Positions 51,073-61,624 of a stretch of DNA of 64,000 nucleotides are shown piece by piece. The notes below the pieces were generated by a model. The model saw only the letters and a list, made by a program, of their open reading frames with translations. It had not been told where the DNA came from and did not search any database. The DNA comes from Iningainema tapete BLCC-T55 (GTDB taxonomy: Bacteria; Cyanobacteriota; Cyanobacteriia; Cyanobacteriales; Nostocaceae). How positions within the stretch are numbered: the stretch's first letter is position 1; each line of letters opens with the position of its first letter. The DNA lies in NCBI RefSeq assembly GCF_014698965.1, contig NZ_JACXAE010000048.1, positions 83,827 through 147,826 of the forward strand, given 5' to 3'. The translations under genes were made by a program, and so were the position numbers.

Positions 51073-52344
51073 ATGTTAATTATCATAGTCGCCCTACTTG
51101 CTTTTTACGTCGCTTGGAATTTAGGTGCAAACGACGTTGCTAACGCGATGGGAACTTCCGTAGGTTCCAAAGCGGTTACACTTAAACAGGCACTGATCAT
51201 TGCTGGGGTGTTAGAATTTACAGGTGCAGTACTATTTGGGCAAGAGGTATCGCAAACGCTAGCGACACAAATCGCTAATCCAGCTTTGTTTGTAGATGCA
51301 CCGCAAATCTTAGTTACTGGGATGGTGTCAGTACTACTCGCAGGTGGTTTGTGGTTGCAAATTGCTACCTCTTGGGGGTTACCTGTTTCTTCTTCCCATG
51401 CAGTTGTAGGTGCCATCGCTGGATTTAGTTGGGTAGCATTAGGATTAGAAGCAATTGATTGGTTTTCAATTGGGAAAATTACCCTTGGTTGGATTGTGAC
51501 ACCAGTAATTAGTGGTTTAATTGCCGCCTTATTATACAGTCAAATCAAACGCTGGATTCTCGACCAACCGAACCAGTTAGCACAGTTATCTGAATGGATA
51601 CCCTGGTTGAGTGCGCTTTTACTAGGAGTTTTTGGCGTCATAGTACTGCCAACACTAACTCAGGGGATAACAACTTTTTTAACTGAGCAATTTGGTTTAA
51701 ATCTACCTGCCCATGATATTCCCATCATCACAGGTATTGTCGCAGCAGTGGGACTAACCTTTTACAGTTGGCGAGATTTAAACTCACAAACTCACAAACT
51801 CACAAACTCACAAACTCCCCTGCCTCTGATTGAGCGTACCTTTGGGCGATATCAATTATTGAGTGCTTGCTTTGTGGCTTTTGCTCATGGTTCTAATGAT
51901 GTTGGGAATGCAATCGCTCCTTTAGCGGCGATCGCCTACATAAATAGTACTGGTAGAGTACCATTAAATGGCATTACCATCCCCATCTGGATTTTAGTAG
52001 TTGGCGGGGCTGGGATTGTTGGTGGTTTAGCCGTTTGGGGTAAAAAAGTGATTGCTACCATTGGTGAAAGCATTATTACGTTACAACCAAGCAGTGGATT
52101 TTGTGCTGAACTTGCTACTGCAACCACTATCTTACTAGCATCTCGAATCGGTTTACCTGTCTCTACGTCTCATGCCCTCGTTGGCGGTGTAGTTGGGATT
52201 GGGCTGGTGCAAAACGCCAAGTCACTGCAATTCAAAACCCTCCAAGGGATTGGTGCTGCATGGCTAGTTACAGTTCCCTTGAGTGCAGCTTTATGCGCTA
52301 CCATCTTCAGCATCGCTCGTTTAGTAACTGAAAATGCAAATTAA
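51073..52344 (+). CDS. PiT family inorganic phosphate transporter
   Basis: A 423-residue membrane protein. The two PiT signatures are visible: WNLGANDVANAMGTSVGSKAV (residues 15-35) and FAHGSNDVGNAIAPLAAIA (near 278). Each is followed by a GLPVSSSHA- or GLPVSTSHA-type repeat, about ten transmembrane helices in all. It carries phosphate with H+ or Na+. An octanucleotide tandem repeat at 51781-51816 encodes the cytoplasmic-loop sequence NSQTHKLTNSQT. The current copy number keeps the frame open, but a change of one unit would not. Confidence 0.93.
   Translation: MLIIIVALLAFYVAWNLGANDVANAMGTSVGSKAVTLKQALIIAGVLEFTGAVLFGQEVSQTLATQIANPALFVDAPQILVTGMVSVLLAGGLWLQIATSWGLPVSSSHAVVGAIAGFSWVALGLEAIDWFSIGKITLGWIVTPVISGLIAALLYSQIKRWILDQPNQLAQLSEWIPWLSALLLGVFGVIVLPTLTQGITTFLTEQFGLNLPAHDIPIITGIVAAVGLTFYSWRDLNSQTHKLTNSQTPLPLIERTFGRYQLLSACFVAFAHGSNDVGNAIAPLAAIAYINSTGRVPLNGITIPIWILVVGGAGIVGGLAVWGKKVIATIGESIITLQPSSGFCAELATATTILLASRIGLPVSTSHALVGGVVGIGLVQNAKSLQFKTLQGIGAAWLVTVPLSAALCATIFSIARLVTENAN
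51781..51816. repeat. Octanucleotide tandem repeat inside the PiT gene
   Basis: AACTCACA repeats four times exactly, then AACTCCCC. The unit length (8) is not a multiple of three. It lies in the loop between the two halves of the transporter. Confidence 0.88.
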
Positions 52345-52948
52345 AAATTAAAAAATAAAACAGTTTTTTTGGTCTAATATACAAGTAATTGTAGGGGCAA
52401 TAGTTGGTTTAGCCCTAAATTTCTGCCAAAAAATTCAAATTAAAAATTAAAAACTGAAGCCGAAAACCCACACAGTGTGAGCCATTGACGATTAATAGTC
52501 AGTAGAGGTGTGTCACCGATGGGGGGTAATTATCCTCTGGTGAAAATTATGGTGTGAAATGTATCATATATTTTATCGTCATGATCACCGCAACAATGCT
52601 GATCGGAGTGGGTTGAACTTAAGGTTCATCTTACCTGTGAGCAAGTTCCTCCTTTGAGTCGTACATGCTCATATAAAAGCATAGTTGTGGCAATAGTTTA
52701 GCTATATGTATTACCCAGTTATTACTCTGGTTCACAATGACATAAATAGCACCTTTGTTCCCAACGACCAAATCCAGAAAGCCTTTGATTAGGAGGTGAT
52801 ATTTTTTTCCTAAAAAAATATCTTTTGACCAGAGTTGAGGAAAATTGTCCAGTTAATCTGACAAAATACAGGAAACATTAATAACACAACCGCCGATCAA
52901 GTTAGCATGATGCTACTTGGTTGTCAAGGGGTGAGAGGCTAGAGACTA
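52345..52948. other. Intergenic region upstream of the EamA gene
   Basis: About 600 bp. AAATTAAAAATTAAAAA-type direct repeats occur at about 52336 and 52436. A palindrome GATATTTTTTTCC-TAAAAAAATATC lies at 52798-52822, next to AGGAGGTGAT. No gene supported. Confidence 0.45.
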
Positions 52949-54751
52949 ATGGGGCGATTTGATCATCGATCACAAAATCCACGAGAAAACGAGCCGTTTG
53001 CAACTGCACAAACAGCTATCAAAGCTGTGACTGAGGAATTGCAAATCATCCAGCGCACTCTACTCAAGTCGATGCAGGAAGATGTAAAGCGGCTACAGAT
53101 GGAAAAAATGCGGCTAGTTGAGGATATTAAACGGTTGCAAGATGAGAAAGAACATGTACAGCAAGGGCGACAGATAAATGAACAACAAGCTTTAGTGCGT
53201 CAGTTAGCGCAAGTATTGGCTAATCACATATCCGCACAACTACAGTCGCAGTTGGAGAATTTAGCTAACCAGACGATGCAGCATCCTTCAAATGTTGGCG
53301 AAACAGAAAGTGGAAGTACCGCAGAAAAACTGCTTGGTGCAGTTGATGACTCTGTTACCATTGCCTACAAGGTACTGCAACAGGATCTGAAAAACTACCA
53401 AAGCAATCTTTCTCAACAGTTGTCTCGAATGTCGGTTCAACAGCAGCAAGGAGAAGTGATTCTAGCAGAGTTAGTGAATCGTCTGCGTGCAACAGTAGAA
53501 CAAAAACAAGAATCTTCTCCCATCCAAGAGTTAGAGCCTGCCGAATTTATACTTAGCCCTACTATTCCCGAAAGTTCTGCTAATGAAGAGGTTTATTTAG
53601 AAGATACCAGTTCCCAATCTACTCCAATTGTAACAGATACAACTCCTAAAGAAAAGAAATCGCTATCTTCTTCGCCTCGGTTACCTGGAACTCTCAATCT
53701 CTTGAGTTCAGGTTTATGGCTGATTGTGTTGTCAACAGTGATTTCTTCTGTTTACAACGTCGCTATTAAAGTGATTTTTCACTCCTCAATCCAAATGTTT
53801 GGGTTGTTTCAAGTAGAACGTTTGCTGACGCCGACTTTGGGAAATTCTCTATTCATTATGATGCTACGAATGCTGGTGGTTGTACCACTAATGTCACTTC
53901 TAGCTCCCATACTACATCCTAGAGTATGGCAAGACTTACAAAACTTGCTGGACTCGGTACAAGATTCGCGCACTGGGGCAAATGTCACAAATCAGAGAGT
54001 GTTGATTTTATCGGCAATCAGCGGATGCTTTTTGTTTTTGTCTCAAGTGTTACTATATCTCGCCATTGGTCAATTTCCCACAGGAGTTGCGATCGCACTT
54101 TTCTACATCTACCCAATTGTGAGCGGGCTATTGTCATGGATGCTGCGCCAAGACTCATCTAACACTGTGGGAAGCACAGTGAGACTGAGCTTATATAATA
54201 CCAGTGCGATCGCCGCAATTAGTTTTGGCTGTTTGCTGCTGTTGTTGGGTAGCACAGTGCTACAGGGTAATATCTGGTTGGGAGCTAGCTCAGCCATTGG
54301 TGCAGGAATTGCTTTTGCTTTTTACGTAGTTCTCACGCGCATATGTGCAGCTAAATTGCATCCAGTTTCTTTCACCTTAATCAACTTTGCTACCATGCTG
54401 CTGCTATCATTCATCGGTTTAATACTCCCGTTACCTGCAACTTGGAGTTTCCAAATTAACCGCGCTAAATTGCTAGAAATAATTTTAAGTGCTTTGATTT
54501 TGGGGGTACTAACACTGGGCGGTTATGTGCTGAATCATTTTGGGATTCGCAAACTTGGTGCAGCACGTTCGGCTATTTTTGGTGTCAGTGTTCCAGTTTT
54601 AACAGTAATTTTCGCCGGCTTGATTATTCAAGAAACTTTACCACCTCTGCAAATTTTAGGAGTGTTACTAGTTACTCTGGGCGCAGCTAGTTTCAGTTAT
54701 GAAAAAATGCAAAGAGCTAACAAACTTTCCCGATTTACGAATTTATCCTAG
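52949..54751 (+). CDS. EamA/DMT-type transporter with N-terminal coiled coil
   Basis: A 600-residue protein. Residues about 20-190 are coiled coil and polar (QEDVKRLQMEKMRLVEDIKRLQDEKEHVQQ in outline), then a Ser/Thr/Pro linker. From about 250 on there are ten transmembrane helices of the drug/metabolite transporter fold (VALFYIYPIVSGLLSWML; ILSALILGVLTLGGYVLNHFGIRKLGAARSAIFGVS). The coiled-coil extension is unusual for this superfamily and suggests a scaffold or oligomerising role. Substrate unknown. ATG 52949 begins after GAGAGGCTAGAGAC. Confidence 0.85.
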   Translation: MGRFDHRSQNPRENEPFATAQTAIKAVTEELQIIQRTLLKSMQEDVKRLQMEKMRLVEDIKRLQDEKEHVQQGRQINEQQALVRQLAQVLANHISAQLQSQLENLANQTMQHPSNVGETESGSTAEKLLGAVDDSVTIAYKVLQQDLKNYQSNLSQQLSRMSVQQQQGEVILAELVNRLRATVEQKQESSPIQELEPAEFILSPTIPESSANEEVYLEDTSSQSTPIVTDTTPKEKKSLSSSPRLPGTLNLLSSGLWLIVLSTVISSVYNVAIKVIFHSSIQMFGLFQVERLLTPTLGNSLFIMMLRMLVVVPLMSLLAPILHPRVWQDLQNLLDSVQDSRTGANVTNQRVLILSAISGCFLFLSQVLLYLAIGQFPTGVAIALFYIYPIVSGLLSWMLRQDSSNTVGSTVRLSLYNTSAIAAISFGCLLLLLGSTVLQGNIWLGASSAIGAGIAFAFYVVLTRICAAKLHPVSFTLINFATMLLLSFIGLILPLPATWSFQINRAKLLEIILSALILGVLTLGGYVLNHFGIRKLGAARSAIFGVSVPVLTVIFAGLIIQETLPPLQILGVLLVTLGAASFSYEKMQRANKLSRFTNLS

Positions 54752-56925
<2,174 letters not shown>

Positions 56926-57023
56926 AATGGAGCGAAAAAAGAACTCAGGACTAAGAACACCCTCGTCAGAATATTCTGAGTTATGCGTTCAAAGTTCTGT
57001 GTTCTGTTGAGAGTGAGTATGAA

Positions 57024-57737
57024 TTACCGCTCTTTAGGTTGACTCTGATTGGGCGCAGTCACAGGAGGCACCACAGGTGTTGGCGTAGTTGAAGGTGCGG
57101 TAATGGGAGGTTTCACAGCAGGACTAGGCGTTGTATCAAAAGTAGGCTTGAATTCCACTCCTCGATTAGTTGCTGGTATAAAGTTAGGCAAAAATCCACT
57201 GATGCGATCGCCTGCATCGATACAACTTTCGAGCGCTTGATTGGTAGCAAAGTCAATTTCTGCACGCAATCCAACTACGCATTGAGCAAAGCTCACAGGT
57301 GATAAACTACGACCACAATAACCCAATACTCCTGGGTTTACTGCTTCTTTAGTGTATTGATTGATACCAGTAACGCAGGTGGATAAGTCCAATGGACGCC
57401 GTGCTTGACGACAGGGTGACAACGCATCAGTTGCGGGAATTTGCGTTTGCCGTTGTATTCTATACACACACGCCGATAAATCATTAGGACGCAATGCTGT
57501 CGCACAAGCTTGAGATGCACTCTCCGCCGTGATCCCCACACTTAAAAGTCTTGCTGCACAAACACGGTAATCATTACTATAGGAAGCGGTAACAGCCACA
57601 CTCGGTGAACTCGTTGCTACCCATCCAGCCACAGCTAACAAGGGTACAACAAGTCTCGTCGATTTAGAATACGATTTGCTCAGCAGTTTGCCAAACTTGA
57701 GTAAGCAGGGATATTCACTGTTTTTGTTCTTTAACAT
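57024..57737 (-). CDS. Secreted Cys-rich repeat hypothetical protein
   Basis: A 237-residue protein. The basic N-terminus and hydrophobic segment (LVVPLLAVAGWVATSSPSVAV, residues 29-49) suggest Sec export. Residues about 55-180 are repeats of about 34 residues with paired cysteines (VCAARLLSVGI, ACATALRPNDLSACVYRI, PCRQARRPLDLSTCVTGI, YCGRSLSPVSFAQCVVGL). A Pro/Thr-rich tail follows (TPSPAVKPPITAPSTTPTP). Function unknown. It converges on hetR with a 98-bp gap. Confidence 0.78.
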   Translation of the reverse strand: MLKNKNSEYPCLLKFGKLLSKSYSKSTRLVVPLLAVAGWVATSSPSVAVTASYSNDYRVCAARLLSVGITAESASQACATALRPNDLSACVYRIQRQTQIPATDALSPCRQARRPLDLSTCVTGINQYTKEAVNPGVLGYCGRSLSPVSFAQCVVGLRAEIDFATNQALESCIDAGDRISGFLPNFIPATNRGVEFKPTFDTTPSPAVKPPITAPSTTPTPVVPPVTAPNQSQPKER

Positions 57738-58047
57738 TACTTATATTTCTCCAAACACCCAAGGATATGCTAGCTTACAAACCTAAGCTCTGAGGTGTTC
57801 ACACAATACACTTTCGCACTGCTAAAATTTAATAGAATGTTATTGCTTGCATTACTACCCATAATGCATATATAATATTATATTTTGAGGGTCAAAATAC
57901 CTAAGGCAGGCGCTTGTTCACACGCCATGCTAGCGGACTTACCGCAAGGTATCAATAATCCTCTGGCTTCACTTGCTTTATAGCTAAGGGAGCTTCACTC
58001 ATTGTATGTCTGAGTAAAATTTTAGCAGGATTAGATTAAGGAAACTC
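57738..58047. other. Divergent region upstream of rpsD
   Basis: About 310 bp holding the promoters of the secreted Cys-rich protein and rpsD. An AAGGAAAC ribosome site precedes rpsD. In chloroplasts and E. coli S4 controls its own operon; no such structure could be shown here. Confidence 0.35.
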
Positions 58048-58656
58048 ATGTCCCGATACAGAGGGCCACGCCTAAGAATTGTACGTCGCCTGGGAGACTT
58101 ACCAGGATTAACCCGTAAAAGCGCCAGACGCGCTTATCCCCCAGGACAACATGGTCAAAACCGCAAGAAGCGTTCTGAATACGCCATCCGGTTGGAGGAA
58201 AAGCAAAAACTCCGCTTCAACTATGGTTTAACAGAAAAACAACTGCTGCGCTACGTGCGTAAAGCAAGACGTGTAACTGGTTCTACCGGGCAAGTGCTGC
58301 TGCAATTGCTAGAAATGCGTCTGGATAATACAGTGTTCCGCATGGGTATGGCACCGACAATTCCCGCTGCCCGTCAACTGGTAAATCACGGACATGTGAC
58401 AGTTAATGGTCGTGTTGTTAATATTGCCAGTTACCAGTGCCGTCCGGGCGAAGAAATTTCTGTGCGCAATCGCGATAAATCCAAGCAATTGGTAGAAAAT
58501 AACTTACAATACCCCGGTTTAGCTAACCTCCCCAGCCATCTCGAATTTGACAAAAACAAATTGGTTGGTAAAGTTAATGCTGTAGTTGAACGTGAGTGGG
58601 TGGCGTTACAAGTTAACGAACTACTCGTGGTGGAATACTACTCACGACAAGCTTAA
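58048..58656 (+). CDS. rpsD: 30S ribosomal protein S4
   Basis: A 202-residue S4 protein, a primary 16S rRNA binder in 30S assembly. [21 protein letters not shown] is the classic cyanobacterial/plastid start. The S4 domain is [38 protein letters not shown] in outline (residues about 88-125). It is a stand-alone gene here rather than part of the alpha operon, as is usual in cyanobacteria. Confidence 0.98.
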   Translation: MSRYRGPRLRIVRRLGDLPGLTRKSARRAYPPGQHGQNRKKRSEYAIRLEEKQKLRFNYGLTEKQLLRYVRKARRVTGSTGQVLLQLLEMRLDNTVFRMGMAPTIPAARQLVNHGHVTVNGRVVNIASYQCRPGEEISVRNRDKSKQLVENNLQYPGLANLPSHLEFDKNKLVGKVNAVVEREWVALQVNELLVVEYYSRQA

Positions 58657-58708
58657 GAGTCATTTGTCCTTGGTCATTTGTCATTTGCAAAAGACTTTGG
58701 ACAAATGA

Positions 58709-59698
58709 TTATCCCCCAATTTGTGACATAGTCCGAGTATAAATACCTTCGTTACTACCTGAATAGCGCTGTTTATAGTTGATTTCGCTTTTGATTTCTA
58801 ACAAGTCTTTTACTTGATTTCGCAATACAGAAGTACTGACACCGTTGCGCAAAGCGGTTTTTAAATCAATTTGACCATTTTCATTTAATAAACAAGGGCG
58901 CAACCAGCCATCGGCAGAAAGACGCATCCGGTTGCAGCGATCGCAAAAGCACTCTGACATCTGACTGATAAATCCCAGTGTTCCCTTTGCTCCAGGAATT
59001 TGAAACACATCAGCAGGTCCATTACCACGAATTTGAGATTCTGTCAATCCCCAACGTTGACTAATGCTTTGGCGCAACTCAACAGAAGGTATCCAACCGC
59101 GATCGCCAAACAAATCAGCATTACCGATGGGCATAAATTCAATAAACCGGACATGCCATTGTTTGTCAATGGTTAAAGCTGCAAGATCAAGAATTTCATG
59201 GTCGTTGACGCCGGGGATCACCACTACATTAAGTTTAAGTGGATCAAATCCCACATTGTATGCAGCTTGAATGCCATGCCAAACTTTTTCCCATTGAGAA
59301 CGACCACGATTGCCGATAATTTGGTCAAAGGTGTCTGAATCAAGGGAGTCCAAGCTAATATTAATTCTTCGTAGACCTGCATTATACAGGTTTTGTGCCA
59401 TTGGAGCAAGTAAAAAACCGTTGGTGGTCATAGATAAATCTTGGGTTTGGGGGAGGGTGGCGATCGCTCCTACCAACTCCACCACACGAGGACGCAGTAG
59501 AGGTTCTCCCCCAGTTAAACGAAACCGCGTAAATCCCACAGGGATAAATACTTCTTTAATGAGGGTGAGCAGTTCCTCATCTGTTAATAACTGTTGCCTC
59601 AAGATATAGTCTAGCTCCGCTCCCTCTGGCATACAGTACTGACAGCGAAAGTTACAGCGGTCAATTAAACTAATGCGTAAGTAATCTACTTGGTTCAT
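58709..59698 (-). CDS. moaA: GTP 3',8-cyclase MoaA
   Basis: A 329-residue radical-SAM enzyme for the first step of molybdenum cofactor synthesis. The N-terminal cluster motif CNFRCQYC has Cys15, Cys19 and Cys22. The GTP-side cluster has [21 protein letters not shown], with three Cys. [11 protein letters not shown] and [10 protein letters not shown] are further radical-SAM motifs. The C-terminal GG motif needed for activation is seen as QIGG at the very end. No other mo genes are nearby. Mo cofactor is used by nitrate reductase. Confidence 0.96.
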   Translation of the reverse strand: MNQVDYLRISLIDRCNFRCQYCMPEGAELDYILRQQLLTDEELLTLIKEVFIPVGFTRFRLTGGEPLLRPRVVELVGAIATLPQTQDLSMTTNGFLLAPMAQNLYNAGLRRINISLDSLDSDTFDQIIGNRGRSQWEKVWHGIQAAYNVGFDPLKLNVVVIPGVNDHEILDLAALTIDKQWHVRFIEFMPIGNADLFGDRGWIPSVELRQSISQRWGLTESQIRGNGPADVFQIPGAKGTLGFISQMSECFCDRCNRMRLSADGWLRPCLLNENGQIDLKTALRNGVSTSVLRNQVKDLLEIKSEINYKQRYSGSNEGIYTRTMSQIGG

Positions 59699-59895
59699 GT
59701 TGTAATTTTGGATTTTAGTTGCGCGATTTTAGATTTTGAAGATATTGATTGTTGGAGTTGGAATAATTTAAGTGTTGTAAAATCTAGAAAAATTGTGTTA
59801 TTTTATACTTTATAAAAACGGGTAGAAACCTTGCTTCCGTCATTCTAACGATTTATAACTTAAAATTTACTTAGAAAGTTGACTTTCACTTATTT

Positions 59896-60291
59896 ATGAG
59901 CTATTCAGATCCTAACCGCCTAGACCGTATAGAAGCATTGGTAGAATCAAACAGCCGACAGCTTACCCAACTCGGACAGACTACTCAGTTTTTAACGACA
60001 GCTCAGCTAGAATTAGCTAGATCAATGGATGTCCTAATTAGGAGAGTTGACAGAGTTGAGGATCAAGTCTCACAATTGGCGCAATCACAACAAGCTCTGA
60101 TAGAATCACAGCGATCGCTCGCTCAAAGCATGGAAAGGATGACTGTTGTACAAACGCAACTTGCAGAGCAACAAGGGCGACTTGTAGAGCAACAAGGGCG
60201 ACTTGCAGATGGGCAAGCTTCTACTAATGCAGCAGTAGAAAGATTAGACAGAATTTTGGATTATTTGATTCAGCGTGATGGCGAACGATGA
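59896..60291 (+). CDS. Coiled-coil hypothetical protein
   Basis: A 131-residue, almost wholly coiled-coil protein. Residues about 10-125 show heptads rich in Gln, Leu and Arg, with tandem copies of a seven-residue unit (QLAEQQGRLVEQQGRLADGQ). At DNA level a 21-bp unit is duplicated near 60166-60210. No signal or membrane segment. Similar Gln-rich coiled-coil proteins are common in filamentous cyanobacteria, often several per genome. Function unknown; probably structural or scaffolding. Confidence 0.7.
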   Translation: MSYSDPNRLDRIEALVESNSRQLTQLGQTTQFLTTAQLELARSMDVLIRRVDRVEDQVSQLAQSQQALIESQRSLAQSMERMTVVQTQLAEQQGRLVEQQGRLADGQASTNAAVERLDRILDYLIQRDGER

Positions 60292-60593
60292 ACTATTTAA
60301 CGGAATTCCTATTTTAAAACCTCAACATTTTCTTAGTTCTTATAGCGCTTTTCATCTTAGTGAGGTACACTACCCCTCCCGAGCCCTCCCCTTGGAAAGG
60401 GGAGGGCTGGGTGGGGTTTACGCCATTAACTTGCTGCTGTATTTCCCAGTGTAAGTGGATAAGCGCAAATAAAATTATGTATATAAATAAATTTTAAGCG
60501 TAGGGTAGGCAAATTGGGGTGTGGATTTTCCGGACCCAATATTGCCGTTGCGTTAACCAGGAGTACGGCACCATTCCTGTTAATTTTGGTGCA
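60292..60593. other. Intergenic region with palindromic repeat
   Basis: About 300 bp between two convergent genes. It contains the CCCTCCCC palindrome at 60382-60408 and nothing else notable. Confidence 0.45.
60382..60408. repeat. CCCTCCCC palindrome
   Basis: AGCCCTCCCCTT-GGA-AAGGGGAGGGCT, a 12-bp stem. Related to the intragenic copy at 4561-4605. Confidence 0.8.
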
Positions 60594-61526
60594 TTAATCG
60601 AGTCCAAATAAACGATCTAAGAAAGATATTTTCACAGCCAGGTTCACCTTCCCACGAATTTCAGCGTTGTTAAGAGCGACAATGTGAGGTTGACCATTAA
60701 TTGAAGCAAGGATTGCACCTCCAGAAGAACCACCAGTAGTGTCGCAGTTATGTAACAAAATTCCTTCCTGTTCTCCAAGAATGCTACATTTAAAGTGAAC
60801 TCCCGCAGTCATTCCAGGACCGGCGTTGAAACCCTGATAGGGTTTTTTCCGGGGATCGGGAAAGTCACCAGAGTAGCCAGCAAAGACGACTTTCTCTGGG
60901 TTCTCAGTAAAGAAAGAAGATGGCAAAGATTTCCATCCTAAATAACCGTACTTCTGCCCAAGGGGCTTGTTAAGTTTTACAACAGCCCAATCATTTACAT
61001 CGCCACTACTATCCTTAAAGTCTGTACCAACAACAACTCGCTCTACAACTGCTATATCTGTCTTATCCACATCACCATTAATTAAGTTCGGTAGAAAAAG
61101 GATTTCTTTACTTAATTTATGGGTATCAGGATCAATGACGCAGTGGGCATTAGTCAAGACTAGATCTGAGGCAATTAAGGTTCCTGTACAATGATAACCT
61201 TGACCGTCGGCGTTTATTCCTTGAACGCGACCAATTGCTGACCAAGGATATTTTTTGCTAGTCATAGGGACACGATCATCATTGCCAATTACTGTCCGCG
61301 TTCCTCCCTCATTCGGTTTATCTGACTGGCTTAAATTAGGAGGCAAGAAAGGCTTACCATTGCCTTGCAACTTCATATTCGCGGCATCTTGGACTTTGAT
61401 CAATTTCGGTGGGGTATTCTGTTTAGATTCAGTCTGAGCTTGGACGGATACTAAAGTACCAAAAATCGTCAAACTGAGAATTCCCGCTAAAAATAGAGCA
61501 AATTGTTTCATGTTCAAGTTATTCAT
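60594..61526 (-). CDS. Secreted trypsin-like serine protease
   Basis: A 310-residue S1-family protease. A signal peptide is clear (residues 6-30, KQFALFLAGILSLTIFGTLV then SVQAQ). The catalytic triad is His128 in LTNAHCVID, Asp179 in VNDWAVVKL and Ser268 in GGSSGGAIL; Cys113 and Cys129 flank the His loop. It should act in the periplasm or outside. GGAG lies 9 bp upstream of ATG 61526. The upstream neighbour on the same strand, 98 bp away, is a TPR-CHAT protein. They may be co-transcribed, although one is cytoplasmic-looking and the other exported. Confidence 0.9.
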   Translation of the reverse strand: MNNLNMKQFALFLAGILSLTIFGTLVSVQAQTESKQNTPPKLIKVQDAANMKLQGNGKPFLPPNLSQSDKPNEGGTRTVIGNDDRVPMTSKKYPWSAIGRVQGINADGQGYHCTGTLIASDLVLTNAHCVIDPDTHKLSKEILFLPNLINGDVDKTDIAVVERVVVGTDFKDSSGDVNDWAVVKLNKPLGQKYGYLGWKSLPSSFFTENPEKVVFAGYSGDFPDPRKKPYQGFNAGPGMTAGVHFKCSILGEQEGILLHNCDTTGGSSGGAILASINGQPHIVALNNAEIRGKVNLAVKISFLDRLFGLD

Positions 61527-61624
61527 TGCTAATTTCTCCTTTATTCATTCATTGGTTACTTGTTTCCAGGCTGAGCCTAGTTATGCAATTACATACAACT
61601 GCAATGCCATACAAGTATTTCCTA

